From Candidatus Absconditabacterales bacterium (GTDB taxonomy: Bacteria > Patescibacteriota > Gracilibacteria > Absconditabacterales > Absconditicoccaceae), in NCBI GenBank assembly GCA_025057375.1, contig JANWWO010000011.1, forward strand, positions 1 through 58,529: a stretch of 58,529 bases of DNA, given 5' to 3'. Positions within the stretch are counted from its first letter, which is position 1; each line of letters begins with the position of its first letter. Shown here piece after piece: positions 47,301-57,863 of the stretch. The notes below the pieces were generated by a model, which did not search any database, was not told the DNA's origin, and saw nothing but the letters and a program-made list of their open reading frames with translations. The position numbers and the translations under genes were made by a program.

Positions 47301-50037
47301 AAGGACAAAGACATTTTCTACCTGATGGTATTGCAATAGTTTGGATGGATGATGAAATACCTTTTGTCCAGTAACATTTTTTGCTACCCCACAATGTGGT
47401 AATAATGCAATTCGTCATGGAGCAAAAGATATACTCTGGCCCTATACAGGTGTCAATAACTTAGGATTTTGTACCTGAGGGATTTTCCAAGATAGAGATA
47501 ATATTCCACCTCTCTTTCCTACACCACAACAAAGAATCTGAGGAACATGACTCACCCGGGAATGTAGAAATGAACTCTATGAAAAAGTGACGTGTAATGC
47601 TACGTTTGAGCAAGTTGATGCGTGTGGAATAAATGCTCAACCGTACTTTTATCGACAAACTCAACGGTACAACGCAACAACATTCCAACCTGGCGTCGTC
47701 AATCTTGGATTTTGTGAAGTAGGAGTCCCATTTTGGTATACATCGTTGCCCTTCCCAAATATAGGACAAAGAAGAGTTCTCCCACTCTACCGCCAATGGT
47801 ACTGTTCGATACCAACGCAAGCATGATATTTTGACAATTCAACAGTGTGTACGGCGACGATTGCACCAATTTCTCAGTGAGCATGTGGTGTAAATGCGAC
47901 AATGTATGGAATGAATATGACATGATGGATAAATCCTACCTATTCATGATTTTGTGCAAAATGAACGTATGGTGACAACACAGCATTGATGATCTTTCCT
48001 AGTACAGGACAAAGAACAAGTAATATCAGGCATACCTGGCGTTGTTATAGTGAAGAAGGAGATGATCCGTTCCTGATTGGGAATGATTTTGTGGAATGTC
48101 ATGCTGATATTTATGCAATCCCTCAATGCGGTATCAACAATGGATTTTATTCTTCCATCACATCATGACGAAGACTAACAAGTGCAACAGGCTTTTGTGC
48201 TGGTGATCCTGATCCTTTTTGGCCTCCACGTAGTGGAACCACAATTGTCTGATGATTCCCTCTCTTCCCCTGACTAGGAGCAAGAGTAAACAATACGCTC
48301 TTTTTCCCTCGACAATGCCGTAACTCACTTGATGAAAGAGTGGACTGTGAAGCAGAAATATCTGTCTATGAACCTTGTGGTATCAATGCAACAACATACA
48401 CCCAAAGTGAAACGCAACGAAAAACAACATCATATTCTTGATTTTGTGTCCAAGGTGTCGTCTCATGGTCTGGTCAAGCTGGCGTCATGGACTTTCCTAG
48501 ACTGAGAACAGGAAACCTTATCCATACACGAGAATGTTGGGATGGAGACAGAAAACTTGCATCCTGTCGTGCAGAAATTCCAAGAAACAATGTTGTTTGC
48601 GGAACTCTTTCATGACAAAGCTTTTTCAATCTTGACGCGGTTGGTCCAGAATCTTTTTTCTGTAATGACAACCTTATTGCAACAGGAAAAATAACAATCG
48701 GACCAAGACTTGGAAGTGGCTATTGGTGATGGCAGCATAATCTTGGATTGGGAACAGGTCGATGGTGATGGACATGCGAAAGATTCTCTGACAATGATGG
48801 ACAGCTCATCGATCGTCGTCAGTGTTATGCACATAGATCATGTACGCGACAATGATTTGAATATCCTCATGGTGCAGTTGTCAACGAATTCTACTATACC
48901 CAAAAACCTCCTGCATGACAATCATGTGATGACGTCAAAGTGACACAACCTCTCACTTGTCATGAAGGGTATCGATATCGTGGATCTGGTGCAAATTATC
49001 CAAACAATCCACTTGCACAAAACTATGTCGACCGATGTGATGATAGTGCAAACAGATCATGTATATATGAAGGAAGAAATTATCCCAATGGACAAACAAT
49101 TACATTGTTTAAATCTCCTGAAGTAGGAGTAGGGCAATCATGTATGGCATCAGGACAAATGGAAATGTTTACCTGTGATTGGGGGCTATGGACCGGAAGC
49201 AATGGTGGTCAGATTACTGATTACACAAGTCTACAATGTTCCAGTCGTCTTCCTCTTTCATGTGTTTTTTGACCAAGACAAGGACAACAAATCACCATTC
49301 CGCACAACACGGTCTTTTCATGATTTATGCATGATGTCGTTGCACCATGAACAACCTGTACCGCCAATTCAGGAAGTATCAATCTGTTATGTTTTGACGG
49401 AACAGTCAGTATTGCATCATGATCAACAGGAGTTCTCTCAATGTATCCATATTACCAATGTACTGAACGTCCAGGAAGAGACTGTGCATTTGATGGAATG
49501 ATCGTCCGTCACGGAGAAACAGTCACCTGACGAAATTTCCAAAACCCCGGCGCATGACAAATATGTCAATCACAAAGTAGAACATGTAACGATGGAACGC
49601 TCTCAGGAACATTCCCCTTCTCATTTTGTACAGCAATCAATGCAGAATGTGGCGATGCAATATCTGTCTCTCATACCTCCCAACCAAACCAATCATTGTG
49701 CCGCCTATGAATTCCTATCTGGTCATGAGGAACAGAAACCATCCTTGGTCGCATCAGTCTCAAAAGTGGCATGATGGCACAATTTACATCAATAACAGGA
49801 ACACGACAACGTACATCTTCTCTTGGATCAAACTCTCTCCTCACAGGTAATGCACAATCCCCTCCATTACTGTCAAGCTGTCTTTTCAGGCACAACGACA
49901 ATCGTACCACTCCCCAATCAGCCATTATATCGATGTGAACCATGAGGAATCAACTGTCGTCAAGATACGATGATGCAAGACCAACAAACATTCGAATGTG
50001 TAAGACAAAATACAGGAAGCAACATCGTCAACAATAA
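44359..50037 (+). CDS. Giant exported Cys-rich repeat protein (first reading frame)
   Basis: 1892 codons, starting with a signal peptide (M-R-L-L-L-I-V-G-L-R-F-L-G, mature part from A-Q-Q-L-P). From residue 24 to about 1345 it consists of some fifteen repeats of about 80 residues with the pattern C-G-x-N-A...S-G-F-C-x-x-G...F-P-x-P-x-x-R...C-R...C-x-A. The G-F-C core is usually written TGA-TTT-TGT. Later sections contain C-R-T-W/R-W-G-W-T-C type units. The frame ends in TAA at 50035-50037, but from about 49800 on the better coding signal is in another frame (next entry), so the true product is likely the sum of both, about 2460 residues. Even Cys spacing suggests extracellular disulfides. Likely a stalk, surface fibre or adhesin; that is inference. 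Confidence 0.7.
44429..48390 (+). repeat. About fifteen coding repeats of roughly 240 bp
   Basis: Start points of the C-G-x-N units lie near 44429, 45021, 45251, 45499, 45737, 45969, 46275, 46504, 46855, 47165, 47395, 47620, 47886, 48127 and 48370. Repeats are diverged at DNA level but keep the Cys, Gly-Phe-Cys and Phe-Pro positions. Spacing is mostly 225-250 bases with a few longer units. Confidence 0.8.
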
Positions 50038-51742
50038 ATGGCGTTGGACATGTCAATGACTGGGATGATGACAATCAACAATCTGCGAAGCTCCCTACAA
50101 TTTTGTTCCTCCTGTACCTGGCGAATGTGGCGATTTTTCTCAACCAGTACCATTTATGACACAAGATTATTTTGGGCTGTGTAAACAAGGAAATCCTATC
50201 AATTTTCAAGCATCACTTACCGGACGAACATGGCAATGTCTTGGGACAACATCAATCGTCACAACCTGTCGTGCAGACAACACTGTTCTTCCTCAAGCGC
50301 GTGTGATGTATGATAAATGATGCCCAGCCAATCCTCCAGTCAGAGCACAACTTACCTGATTTACTATCCCATGAACAAAAATTATCAACAATAATGGTGC
50401 CGATTTTCATCTCTTCGAAAAAAATGGTGAATTTGTCTTCGAAATTGAAGCGGGAGGAAGAAAAAACACCATTACAGCTCGTGTCGATTGTATCAATGAA
50501 CGTGAACAACATCTTGAAACGCTCATCGATGTCTATGAAAGAAATAGCTGCCCATTGTACCAACACATTACTTTTGAAGATATCAATGATTCGCATTTCA
50601 CACTTGATATCATCACAATGAAAAATACTTGTGTCATGCATGGCTACCAATGGAGCAATAGATCAATGTTTCTTCCTAGACAAAATCTCTCACGCTGTGA
50701 AGCAATTCTCTCGATCAATAGACTTGGATCAGCAATTGCAAACTACCAAATCAATAATCCAGAATGGACCTGGTATCCCAAATATCCTCAATTTGATCAA
50801 TTTGGAGAACTCGGTGCAAGCGTTATCATTGCGGACAAAATCTGACTCCTCGATCATATCACCAAAAGACAAATCGCACAAGGGCAACTCTTTGCTCGTG
50901 CTGGCATTCCCACTGAACAAGACACGATCACGTCTCAGGTCTATGAAATCAAACAATGAAGCCAACTCCCCGCATGAACAACGCTTGCTCCAGGAACAAT
51001 CATTCGTTGAATCGTTATCCAAACAGGAAGCCAAACCATCCTTGGAAGACATATCCATGCTCACCAAATCGATCCTACAACACAGAGACTCCGCATCCCT
51101 CTTGTCCTCCAATCACCACACACAACAACACATACGATCCTCGCAGCAGCATGATCACTCTTCCCCAAATGAACAAGATTTTGGACTGACATTCAGTCAC
51201 AAGCTGCCTACCAAATTGCGTGTGATGATCCAATTACACGTACCGAATGGACAAACATGATGATGCATCTTCTCAAAGCCGTAAATGGCAATGATAAGCT
51301 CCTTACCAGATTACTGAACGAAACACAATTTGCATCCAGAGACTTTCTCATGCGTGGAGAAGCAGCATACCTGTATAGAAGGCTCCTCGAAGAATATGTG
51401 GCAATCCCCGTCTGACAAGACAAAGAACTTCTCAAGTGACTCTATGTCATCGCTCGTGGACTCCCTGTCACCGAACAAATCAGAGTCTTTGATACAGTCA
51501 GTACAACAATCAGAAGACTGGATCCAGAGCAACTTGGTAGATACTGACTGACCAAATTTAGACTCCTCAGTGATATATCAGCATTGAGACAAAATACACT
51601 CCCTCAAAGACGTGATAGACCAACTATCACACTTGATCAAATGTTTAGAGATTACCTCAACCGTTTCACCCCCACACAACTCTTACAAGAACAACATATC
51701 AAGAGAATCTGGGATGATAGATATGATGAATTAGAACTATAA
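49850..51742 (+). CDS. C-terminal part of the giant repeat protein in a shifted frame
   Basis: Relative to the frame starting at 44359 this part is shifted by one base. It is open from 49796 to TAA at 51740-51742 (an ATG occurs at 49850). It continues the same protein style: Cys units (R-W-T-C-Q-G-L-G-G-G-Q), then an Ig-like unit (D-F-H-L-F-E-K-N-G-E-F-V-F-E-I) and an SLH-like C-terminus (I-T-R-T-E-W-T-N-M-M, F-L-M-R-G-E-A-A-Y-L-Y-R) parallel to the end of the neighbour at 40879. It has no signal peptide of its own, so it is best read as the end of the upstream gene after a one-base insertion at about 49796-49880, rather than as an independent gene. Confidence 0.6.
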
Positions 51743-51982
51743 GAAAACCCTTTTTGTCTCATAAAAAACAAAAAGGAGTAAACTTGATGGAGGAATTATG
51801 AACAAGTAATAATTACACCATTATTCCTAATAATAGGAATATATAAAAGCATAATCATACTGTGACCCTTACAAAACACTATACAATACGCACGATCAGT
51901 ATAAGTGCCTTTTTTATCTCATAGTCTATGAGAGAGTGGTATCCAGGATAATGATGGTACATACAATACATCACATGAGGCG
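51743..51982. other. Convergent intergenic region with three hairpins
   Basis: CCTTTTTGT/ACAAAAAGG at 51749-51776 probably terminates the giant gene. ATTCCTA/TAGGAAT with a 4-base loop lies at 51823-51840 and CTCATA/TATGAG with a 3-base loop at 51918-51932. No protein frame or known RNA is recognised. Confidence 0.5.
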
Positions 51983-52344
51983 TTAAGCTGAAATACCAAA
52001 CCCAATAAAAGGAATGGTATGAAGATCTGTACAATCTTTATCATGACAATGGTGGTGTGCATGGTCATGATGCGTCACACAATGCCACCAGCGGTGGATC
52101 ACATACTCCCCAATCCCAATAAGAATAAGAGAAACGACTGACAACACAATCAGCATATCATCTCCGTGATCATGCTTGTCCTGGTGTGCATGTACTAAAT
52201 ACCCAGCCATAACAATATGGATCACAACATGATAAACCACAGGAAATCCCGTACATAATGTTTTGCACCACAGACGAGACGAACGACTCCTCAGCCAACC
52301 AAAAGATAATAACTACCAGCCAATAGCTGATATACAACACTCAT
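51983..52344 (-). pseudogene. Small His-rich membrane protein, frame-disrupted
   Basis: From ATG at 52344 a hydrophobic frame (M-S-V-V-Y-Q-L-L-A-G-S-Y-Y) runs for about 45 residues, then the coding signal moves to another frame near 52230 (V-V-I-H-I-V-M-A-G-Y-L-V-H-A-H), with a second membrane span and a His-rich C-terminus (H-H-D-H-A-H-H-H-C-H-D) ending at TAA 51983-51985. If only the second frame is used, the start must be GTG at 52240. His clusters suggest metal binding. It may be a broken gene or a real 85-residue protein. Confidence 0.4.
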
Positions 52345-52499
52345 GATACTGTCGCCAAATCACCAAGATGAATTTCGTGGAAAATAAGTAACACAAAAAC
52401 CACCTCCACGATTCAAAACACAAACATACTGCCAAAAGCAGGGAAGAAAAAATTGTTTCATAATTACGAGAAAAATAGAAAGACAAAGACTTTTTGCAC

Positions 52500-53697
52500 A
52501 AACAACACCATCTACAGCAATCCAAACAAACCGAAGAGAAATCTCATTCCCCTGTCCAATCATAATATCATCTTTGATCACAAAGAGGTTGGGGGCAGTG
52601 GTTGTTCTTTTTTTTTCTTTTCATCAGATTTCAAAAAAATAGGTCTGACCTTTGTATTCGAAGACAAAGTCGGTATGGGATTGGTGGAAAAGATTCATAT
52701 GTGGGATTGGTGTGAGGATGCTTTTGAGAGAACTAACAAAAAACGACTCTCTCATACAGCCGATCGTATCAGCAAAGAGTGAGATGATATGTGGTGATGC
52801 GAGGATGTATTTTTTGGATTTTCTCATTGTGTCTGATATATTCCCACAAAAAGGCAAAAGATAAACAATACCAGCTTGTATAAGAAATTGTATATACACA
52901 TCTGTCGTAAGAGCAGACAGTAAGATTTTTTACCAATGAATGGATCGAACAGTCACTTGTACCAGCAGATGCAAGGAAAAGAATCAATTCTCGAAGTGTG
53001 AAGAGATTTGTGCTCAAAATATCAACAAAACAAGACATATCTTGGTAAGCAGATTTTTTGAGACTATTGGAGAGCTTTTCTTGGTATTCTCTGAGATTGG
53101 TCTATGATTCGAATGCATAGCCAAACTGACCCATTTTCAGATAATCAGCAAATTGTGTATGGGTATATCGATGAAGATGCTCTTTTGCGATTGCTTGATG
53201 GCGGGTGAGAATATCAAGCACGTGATAGCGAGGAATAGTAATGTGTTTTGTGATCGTGATATATTCCCTGAAGCTAAACAAAGGCATCGTGCGAACACGT
53301 ACTCTTCTGGATAGATCATGGCCACCACCAGTGATATCAATCATATTGCTCCCAGAAAACCGAATACGAACATCGAGAAGATCATAGAGTTGTTTGAGCT
53401 CTTAGTGTCGATGTGAGATTTCTTGGATCTTATCACAAAAAAATGTTGTGTATCAATATGATGTATACAGATCTTTGATAGTTTCAAAAAGACTATAGGT
53501 TGAGTCGGTAGCTTTGATCACAGGAAAGATAGATACTATGTGGCGTTTGTGTTCTTGCGCGTGAGAAGATAGGTTGTTTTGCCTGTTCATCTCAATCCTC
53601 TAATTCAGACGAATTTGTTGTGGATGGTCGTGAAGTCAGCAAAACATCTCTGGAAATCATAGGCAGTGAAGAAAACTTTTGGGTAAGCACAGCATCG
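52500..53697 (-). pseudogene. AAA/DUF4143-type ATPase pseudogene with several frameshifts and stops
   Basis: Landmarks of the AAA_14-DUF4143 family can be followed in order but across three frames: Walker A G-L-R-G-T-G-K-T-T near 53590-53615, a sensor region Y-T-T-F-F-C-D-K-I-Q-E-I near 53440 where family members have F-L-D-E-I-Q (catalytic Glu replaced by Lys), F-S-G-S-N-M-I-D-I near 53350, P-L-F-S-F-R-E-Y-I near 53270, and the DUF4143 end with R-E-S-F-F-V-S-S-L and T-D-F-V-F-E-Y-K-G-Q-T-Y-F-F-E-I near 52650. In-frame TAA (near 53402) and TAG (near 53102) stops interrupt it, and frame changes occur near 53580, 53540 and 52915. UGA-Gly codons remain in Walker A. Such ATPases are often mobile or defence-associated, but no role can be assigned. 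Confidence 0.7.
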
Positions 53698-53810
53698 TTA
53701 TGAATACTTGTTTGAAACATTATGGAAAATGCGGTTATAAAAAATAGCATATTTTGTAAAATACAATTTATATACTCCTGATTTTTTCTGAATGCAAATG
53801 ATTGTGAAAT

Positions 53811-53844
53811 AAAAAAAATCTCTCCTGACCACCATCGAAGTCAG
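53811..53844 (-). terminator. Intrinsic terminator of the ATP-citrate-lyase-like gene
   Basis: On the minus strand CTGAC / GTCAG with a 10-base loop is followed after six bases by eight T residues, 34 bases beyond the stop codon of the gene. Confidence 0.6.
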
Positions 53845-53877
53845 AAAAAATTTTTTATGTAGCGAACAAATCTATCC

Positions 53878-55638
53878 CTACTCATACCACACATCATCCC
53901 ATGACAACCTCACCAATCCTTCATCATGACGCACTTGATCAAGAAAATGTCCCAAAAGTCATATCGTCCTCGCAAGCACAAAAAAACAATTCCCGAGGTC
54001 AGCAGACACAAAAGACGCAATCTCTTCATCACCAAACCCTTCCGCCCTCATCATATCAAGCAACAAACACGCGATATGTCCATCCACATTGAGGATCAAC
54101 GTCGGTTTTTTGGCAGTAGTGATTACTTCAATTTCCTTCCCCAAAGGAAAAAATATCCCGTCTGACCACGCACAATCCGCCAAGTGTTGACATCTAACAT
54201 CAGGATTGTAAAGAGACTTGATCTTGTGTCCAATTCATGGAATCAACACACCCTGTTTTTTCGCATAATCGACAATCTGCTGTGCATTCCATCATTGACA
54301 ATGAGCATCCCACAACATACGCATACACCCACTGATCGCTCACCCAAACCTTGGGCCAATCGTCGCCAATCCCGCAATCACACTACTGACAGCATCTTTA
54401 CCAGCTCTTGCCGTGACAATCGTATTTATCGCCCCACTTACCGCCGGACCGTGGTCAGCACACACAATAAGAATAGTTTGGATCAAACGGAGACTGCGGT
54501 CAGAAAAATTTTTTTTCCCTAATCGCAACGCACCAAGCACACGAGCAATATCGCCCTGTGCAACATAGTCACTAACGGGGATACCACGATAGGTCAATTC
54601 ATCTCCACGTTCGTCACTGATACGTGTGCTGATCAAAGGCTTTTTTCTCATTGAGCAATCCTTGACACGGGACATAATCTCCTCAGGCACACGCTCATCA
54701 CAAGCATACACACCTCATCACAGAGATCCAAACGTGTCACGCAACACACGAGGTAGATCAGCATAGGACTCAGGCACCACACACCCAGCTTCACGACAAA
54801 ACGCGTTTTTGAAACGAGCAGATTCACGATCAGTAGTGGCTTTGGCTCCTGCATGACCAAATTGCATCGCTTTGGGGAGATGGTCGGCACTCTCACCCGT
54901 CACCCAGACTACGACCGGTTTCTTGACCTCTCAACGACGCACCATCTCAGCAACTTCACACTCATCCTCAGTCCCTACCTCACCAAACACCACAATCATC
55001 TTGATTGCATCAATCGTCTCATACCAACGCACAATATCAGCAAATGTCGAATACGGATACCTATCACCCCCAATCGCAATCGCAGTATGGATCCCATCAG
55101 TATGTCTGGCACATTCGGCACACAATTCGTTGAGCATTCCCCCACTCTTGCTAACTAAACCCACCGATCATGCACGAAACAATCTAGAGGAAACAATATT
55201 GTCCATCGTCCCAGCTGTATTCCCCCAACGGAACTGTCCAGCACCAAGTCACCCCACCGTCGCGGGACCAATCAAACGAACATGACAAGGTTTGATAGCG
55301 ATAATTTCTCTCGTATCACGTTCAGGAATCCCTTCTGCGATCGTCACAATGGTCCCAATCTGAGAAAAAGAAAAACATTGACGGATCACGGACGTCGCAG
55401 TCCTGAAACTTCATGCGTTGATACAGGTGTCGATGTCTGGATGATGAGCAATTGCATGATCAAGGGAGCGATACACTGGCACACGACACATCTCCCTGCC
55501 CCAATGACAGACCAAACTTGACGCTGTTCCTCACTCACCCACGCAGGCATAGACGCTGGGGTGATTCCCACATACATAATCATAATCAAGCATTCTCTGG
55601 ATCATCTCCTGCTGCATCCCATACACAACTGCGTTCAT
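53878..55638 (-). CDS. aclA: ATP-citrate-lyase-type protein: succinyl-CoA-ligase-alpha-like half fused to citrate-synthase-like half
   Basis: 586 residues. Residues 1-320 match the succinyl-CoA-ligase-alpha part: I-G-P-A-T-V-G-G (about residue 150), G-N-T-A-G-T-M-D-N-I, S-V-G-L-V-S-K-S-G-G-M-L-N-E-L, A-I-G-G-D-R-Y-P, and the phospho-His loop M-Q-F-G-H-A-G with His at residue 262. Residues 330-586 match the citrate-synthase part: A-D-H-G-P-A-V-S-G-A-I-N-T-I-V-T-A-R-A-G near residue 395, then G-P-R-F-G-G-A and P-G-I-G-H-K-I-K. This is the large-subunit layout of two-gene bacterial ACL, which cleaves citrate to acetyl-CoA and oxaloacetate with ATP. The beta-type subunit (AclB) is not in the window. 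The gene uses more GC-rich codons than its neighbours, which may indicate transfer. Confidence 0.88.
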
Positions 55639-55724
55639 AAAGCAAAACAAAGATAAAAAAGACTGACGTGATTGAGGGCAGTATAGATTTTTTTGGGAAG
55701 GTTGCAAGGGAAAGAGAGGATTGT

Positions 55725-56948
55725 TTAGCTACTTTTTTGACGACACAAAAAAAGACGAGAATTCATATAGTAGAGACATACACCAATAGAAACCAGCATC
55801 ATAAAAAGAAAAGGTATTGCATATTTATTTGCAAGAGCATAAGACTGATATCGTAGCTCAACAAATAGCATAACAGCAGAATAAAAAAGGGGTCAAAGAA
55901 GCATTCATAATCATCAAACACTCTCAGTGACACCAAATATAAATCATGCATTATGACGCTTAGCAATACGTCATATCATATGAGACACAATAGATCTTGA
56001 ACAAATATTGACATACGCAAACACAACAATCAATATCCAAAAAAACCAACGATCTACCACCAATGCAAGCAAAATATATCATAAACATCTCACAACAAAG
56101 GTACCAATCAATAATGATGATGATGAACAATACTGAGAAATTTTTGTCACAAATGGTGCACTCAGACAATTCACAATCCCTCACACAATAAATATCAGAG
56201 GAATAAGAGTTGCTCCATCTTCAAAAGTATGAGTCACATAAGGTTGAATTGCAACTTGAAACATTGAAGCAACACATGCAATAACCCCGTGAATGATAAT
56301 AATAGGAGAAACGTTTTTTAAATGAAATAATGTCAACAAACTATCAAATAATCATTGAAGAGGTTGGTCATACGAAATATTGGTATCATTATCAAAACAT
56401 ATCATAATCAATAAACCTAAGACAATAGCAACACACGATAAAAACATAAAAGAAACATACAATGGCTGTGATGAAAACATATAAGGAATCAGCGGTCACA
56501 CAATAAATCATAAACCATACATACTATGATAGCGAGCAAACCATAGTGTTTTTTCTCATTCCTTGGTATACAGACTAATCATCGCTTGAGACAAGGCATT
56601 GGTTGATCAGGTTGCACCATCGACAAATCTCCCTATCATAAAAATCTCTAAAGATGGAGCAAATGCCTGAATCAAGGCACTACATGATGAACCAAACAAT
56701 GATGCAAGAAGGACAATTTTTTTCCCCACAATATCTGCCAATCTCCCTATCAAAGGAGTAAAAATGATTTGTGCACATGCAAAAAGTGCAAATACAATAC
56801 CCATATGCCATGATACACCATTATACTGCTTGATAATTTGATATAAAATAGGCACAATAGCAGAAAAACATAAGGCATTAAAAAATGCAACAGTACACAA
56901 AATCCATAAACGACAAGACAATCCAGACACACTATGATCAAAACGCAT
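55725..56948 (-). CDS. Major facilitator superfamily transporter
   Basis: 407 residues with about twelve hydrophobic segments. The loop 2-3 signature G-R-L-A-D-I-V-G-K-K-I-V-L lies near residue 70, and A-P-S-L-E-I-F-M-I-G-R-F-V-D-G near residue 100 is the second MFS block. The layout is that of drug/sugar antiporters of the MFS_1 group; the substrate cannot be told. More than a dozen TGA codons, many within membrane helices. It lies upstream of aclA in the same orientation with an 86-base gap. A possible promoter is in the spacer to the divergent nth gene. Confidence 0.85.
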
Positions 56949-56980
56949 AATGCAAAAAACAAAGCAAAAAATAATACCCT

Positions 56981-57011
56981 ACTATATATATATTTTTTTT
57001 ATATAAGTCAA
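56981..57011 (-). promoter_or_regulatory. Possible promoter for the MFS gene
   Basis: On the minus strand TTGACT (57006-57011) precedes TATAGT (56981-56986) at 19 bases, with TATATA offering 17-base spacing inside an AT tract. The MFS start codon is at 56948. Confidence 0.4.
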
Positions 57012-57108
57012 ATTTTTGCTTTGTTAATGCACTTGCCACTATGTCTTGCAATTATCGCAAAAAATCAGTACAAATACATCGTTTTAGCATGCATCAAGAT
57101 ACATTCGT

Positions 57109-57849
57109 ATGCCACGCCTCACACCACTCACACGTCTCCAAGCCATCACACCTATTCTCACTCACCTCTATCCAGAACCCAAAACCGAACTTGTCTATCA
57201 TACACCGTTCCAACTGCTCATCGCCGTCATCCTCTCCGCCCAAACAACGGACAAACAGGTCAACAAAGTGACGGAAAAATTTTTTGGGATTATTTGTCAT
57301 CCACACGATATCCTTGCTCGATGACAAGACAATCTGACCAATGCTATCGCATGAGTCAATTACGCACCTACCAAAGCAAAGCATATTCGAGCCACAAGTA
57401 TCCTCCTTGCCAATCCATCATTTTGGATTCCAACACAACAATCCCATCCAAAAGCATACGATCACTATCATACCCACTGATATGCTATTCCTGACACCAT
57501 CGACCAACTCGTTCGTCTTCCCTGAGTTGGAGAAAAGACTGCCAAGGTCGTAGCAAGTATCCTCTATGATCTCCCCGTCATCGCAGTCGATACGCACGTT
57601 CATAGAGTGAGCAATAGACTATGACTATGTACCACGACACAACCAACCCACACATCACACAAACTCGAAACACTCTGTACCAAAGCAGAAAAAAAACTAG
57701 GAAAGCAATATCATGACATCCATCATCGTTTGATTTTGTTTGGAAGATATCAGTGCACAGCAAAAAAACCCACATGTCATACCTGTCCATTCCAAAACAT
57801 ATGTCGCCGGTATAACACACAAAAGAAAACAACAAAGAAAAAAACCTAG
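57109..57849 (+). CDS. nth: Endonuclease III
   Basis: 246 residues. A bifunctional DNA glycosylase/AP lyase for oxidised pyrimidines. F-Q-L-L-I-A-V-I-L-S-A-Q-T-T-D begins the core; the helix-hairpin-helix L-P-G-V-G-E-K-T-A-K is near residue 137, with the catalytic Lys in the same motif and the catalytic Asp in V-D-T-H-V-H-R near residue 162. The C-terminal 4Fe-4S cluster loop C-x6-C-x2-C-x5-C is at about residues 215-231. A basic Lys/Thr tail ends the protein. TGA encodes Gly in L-P-G-V and elsewhere. It converges on the Cas12a gene with 14 bases between stop codons. Confidence 0.95.
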
Positions 57850-57863
57850 ACTGACTGAAGTCA

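Noticed and set aside
44359-50037. Direct repeats of 225-250 bp as a possible CRISPR array
   Set aside because: The repeats are long, diverged and protein-coding with conserved cysteines; no short identical repeats with unique spacers occur in the window.
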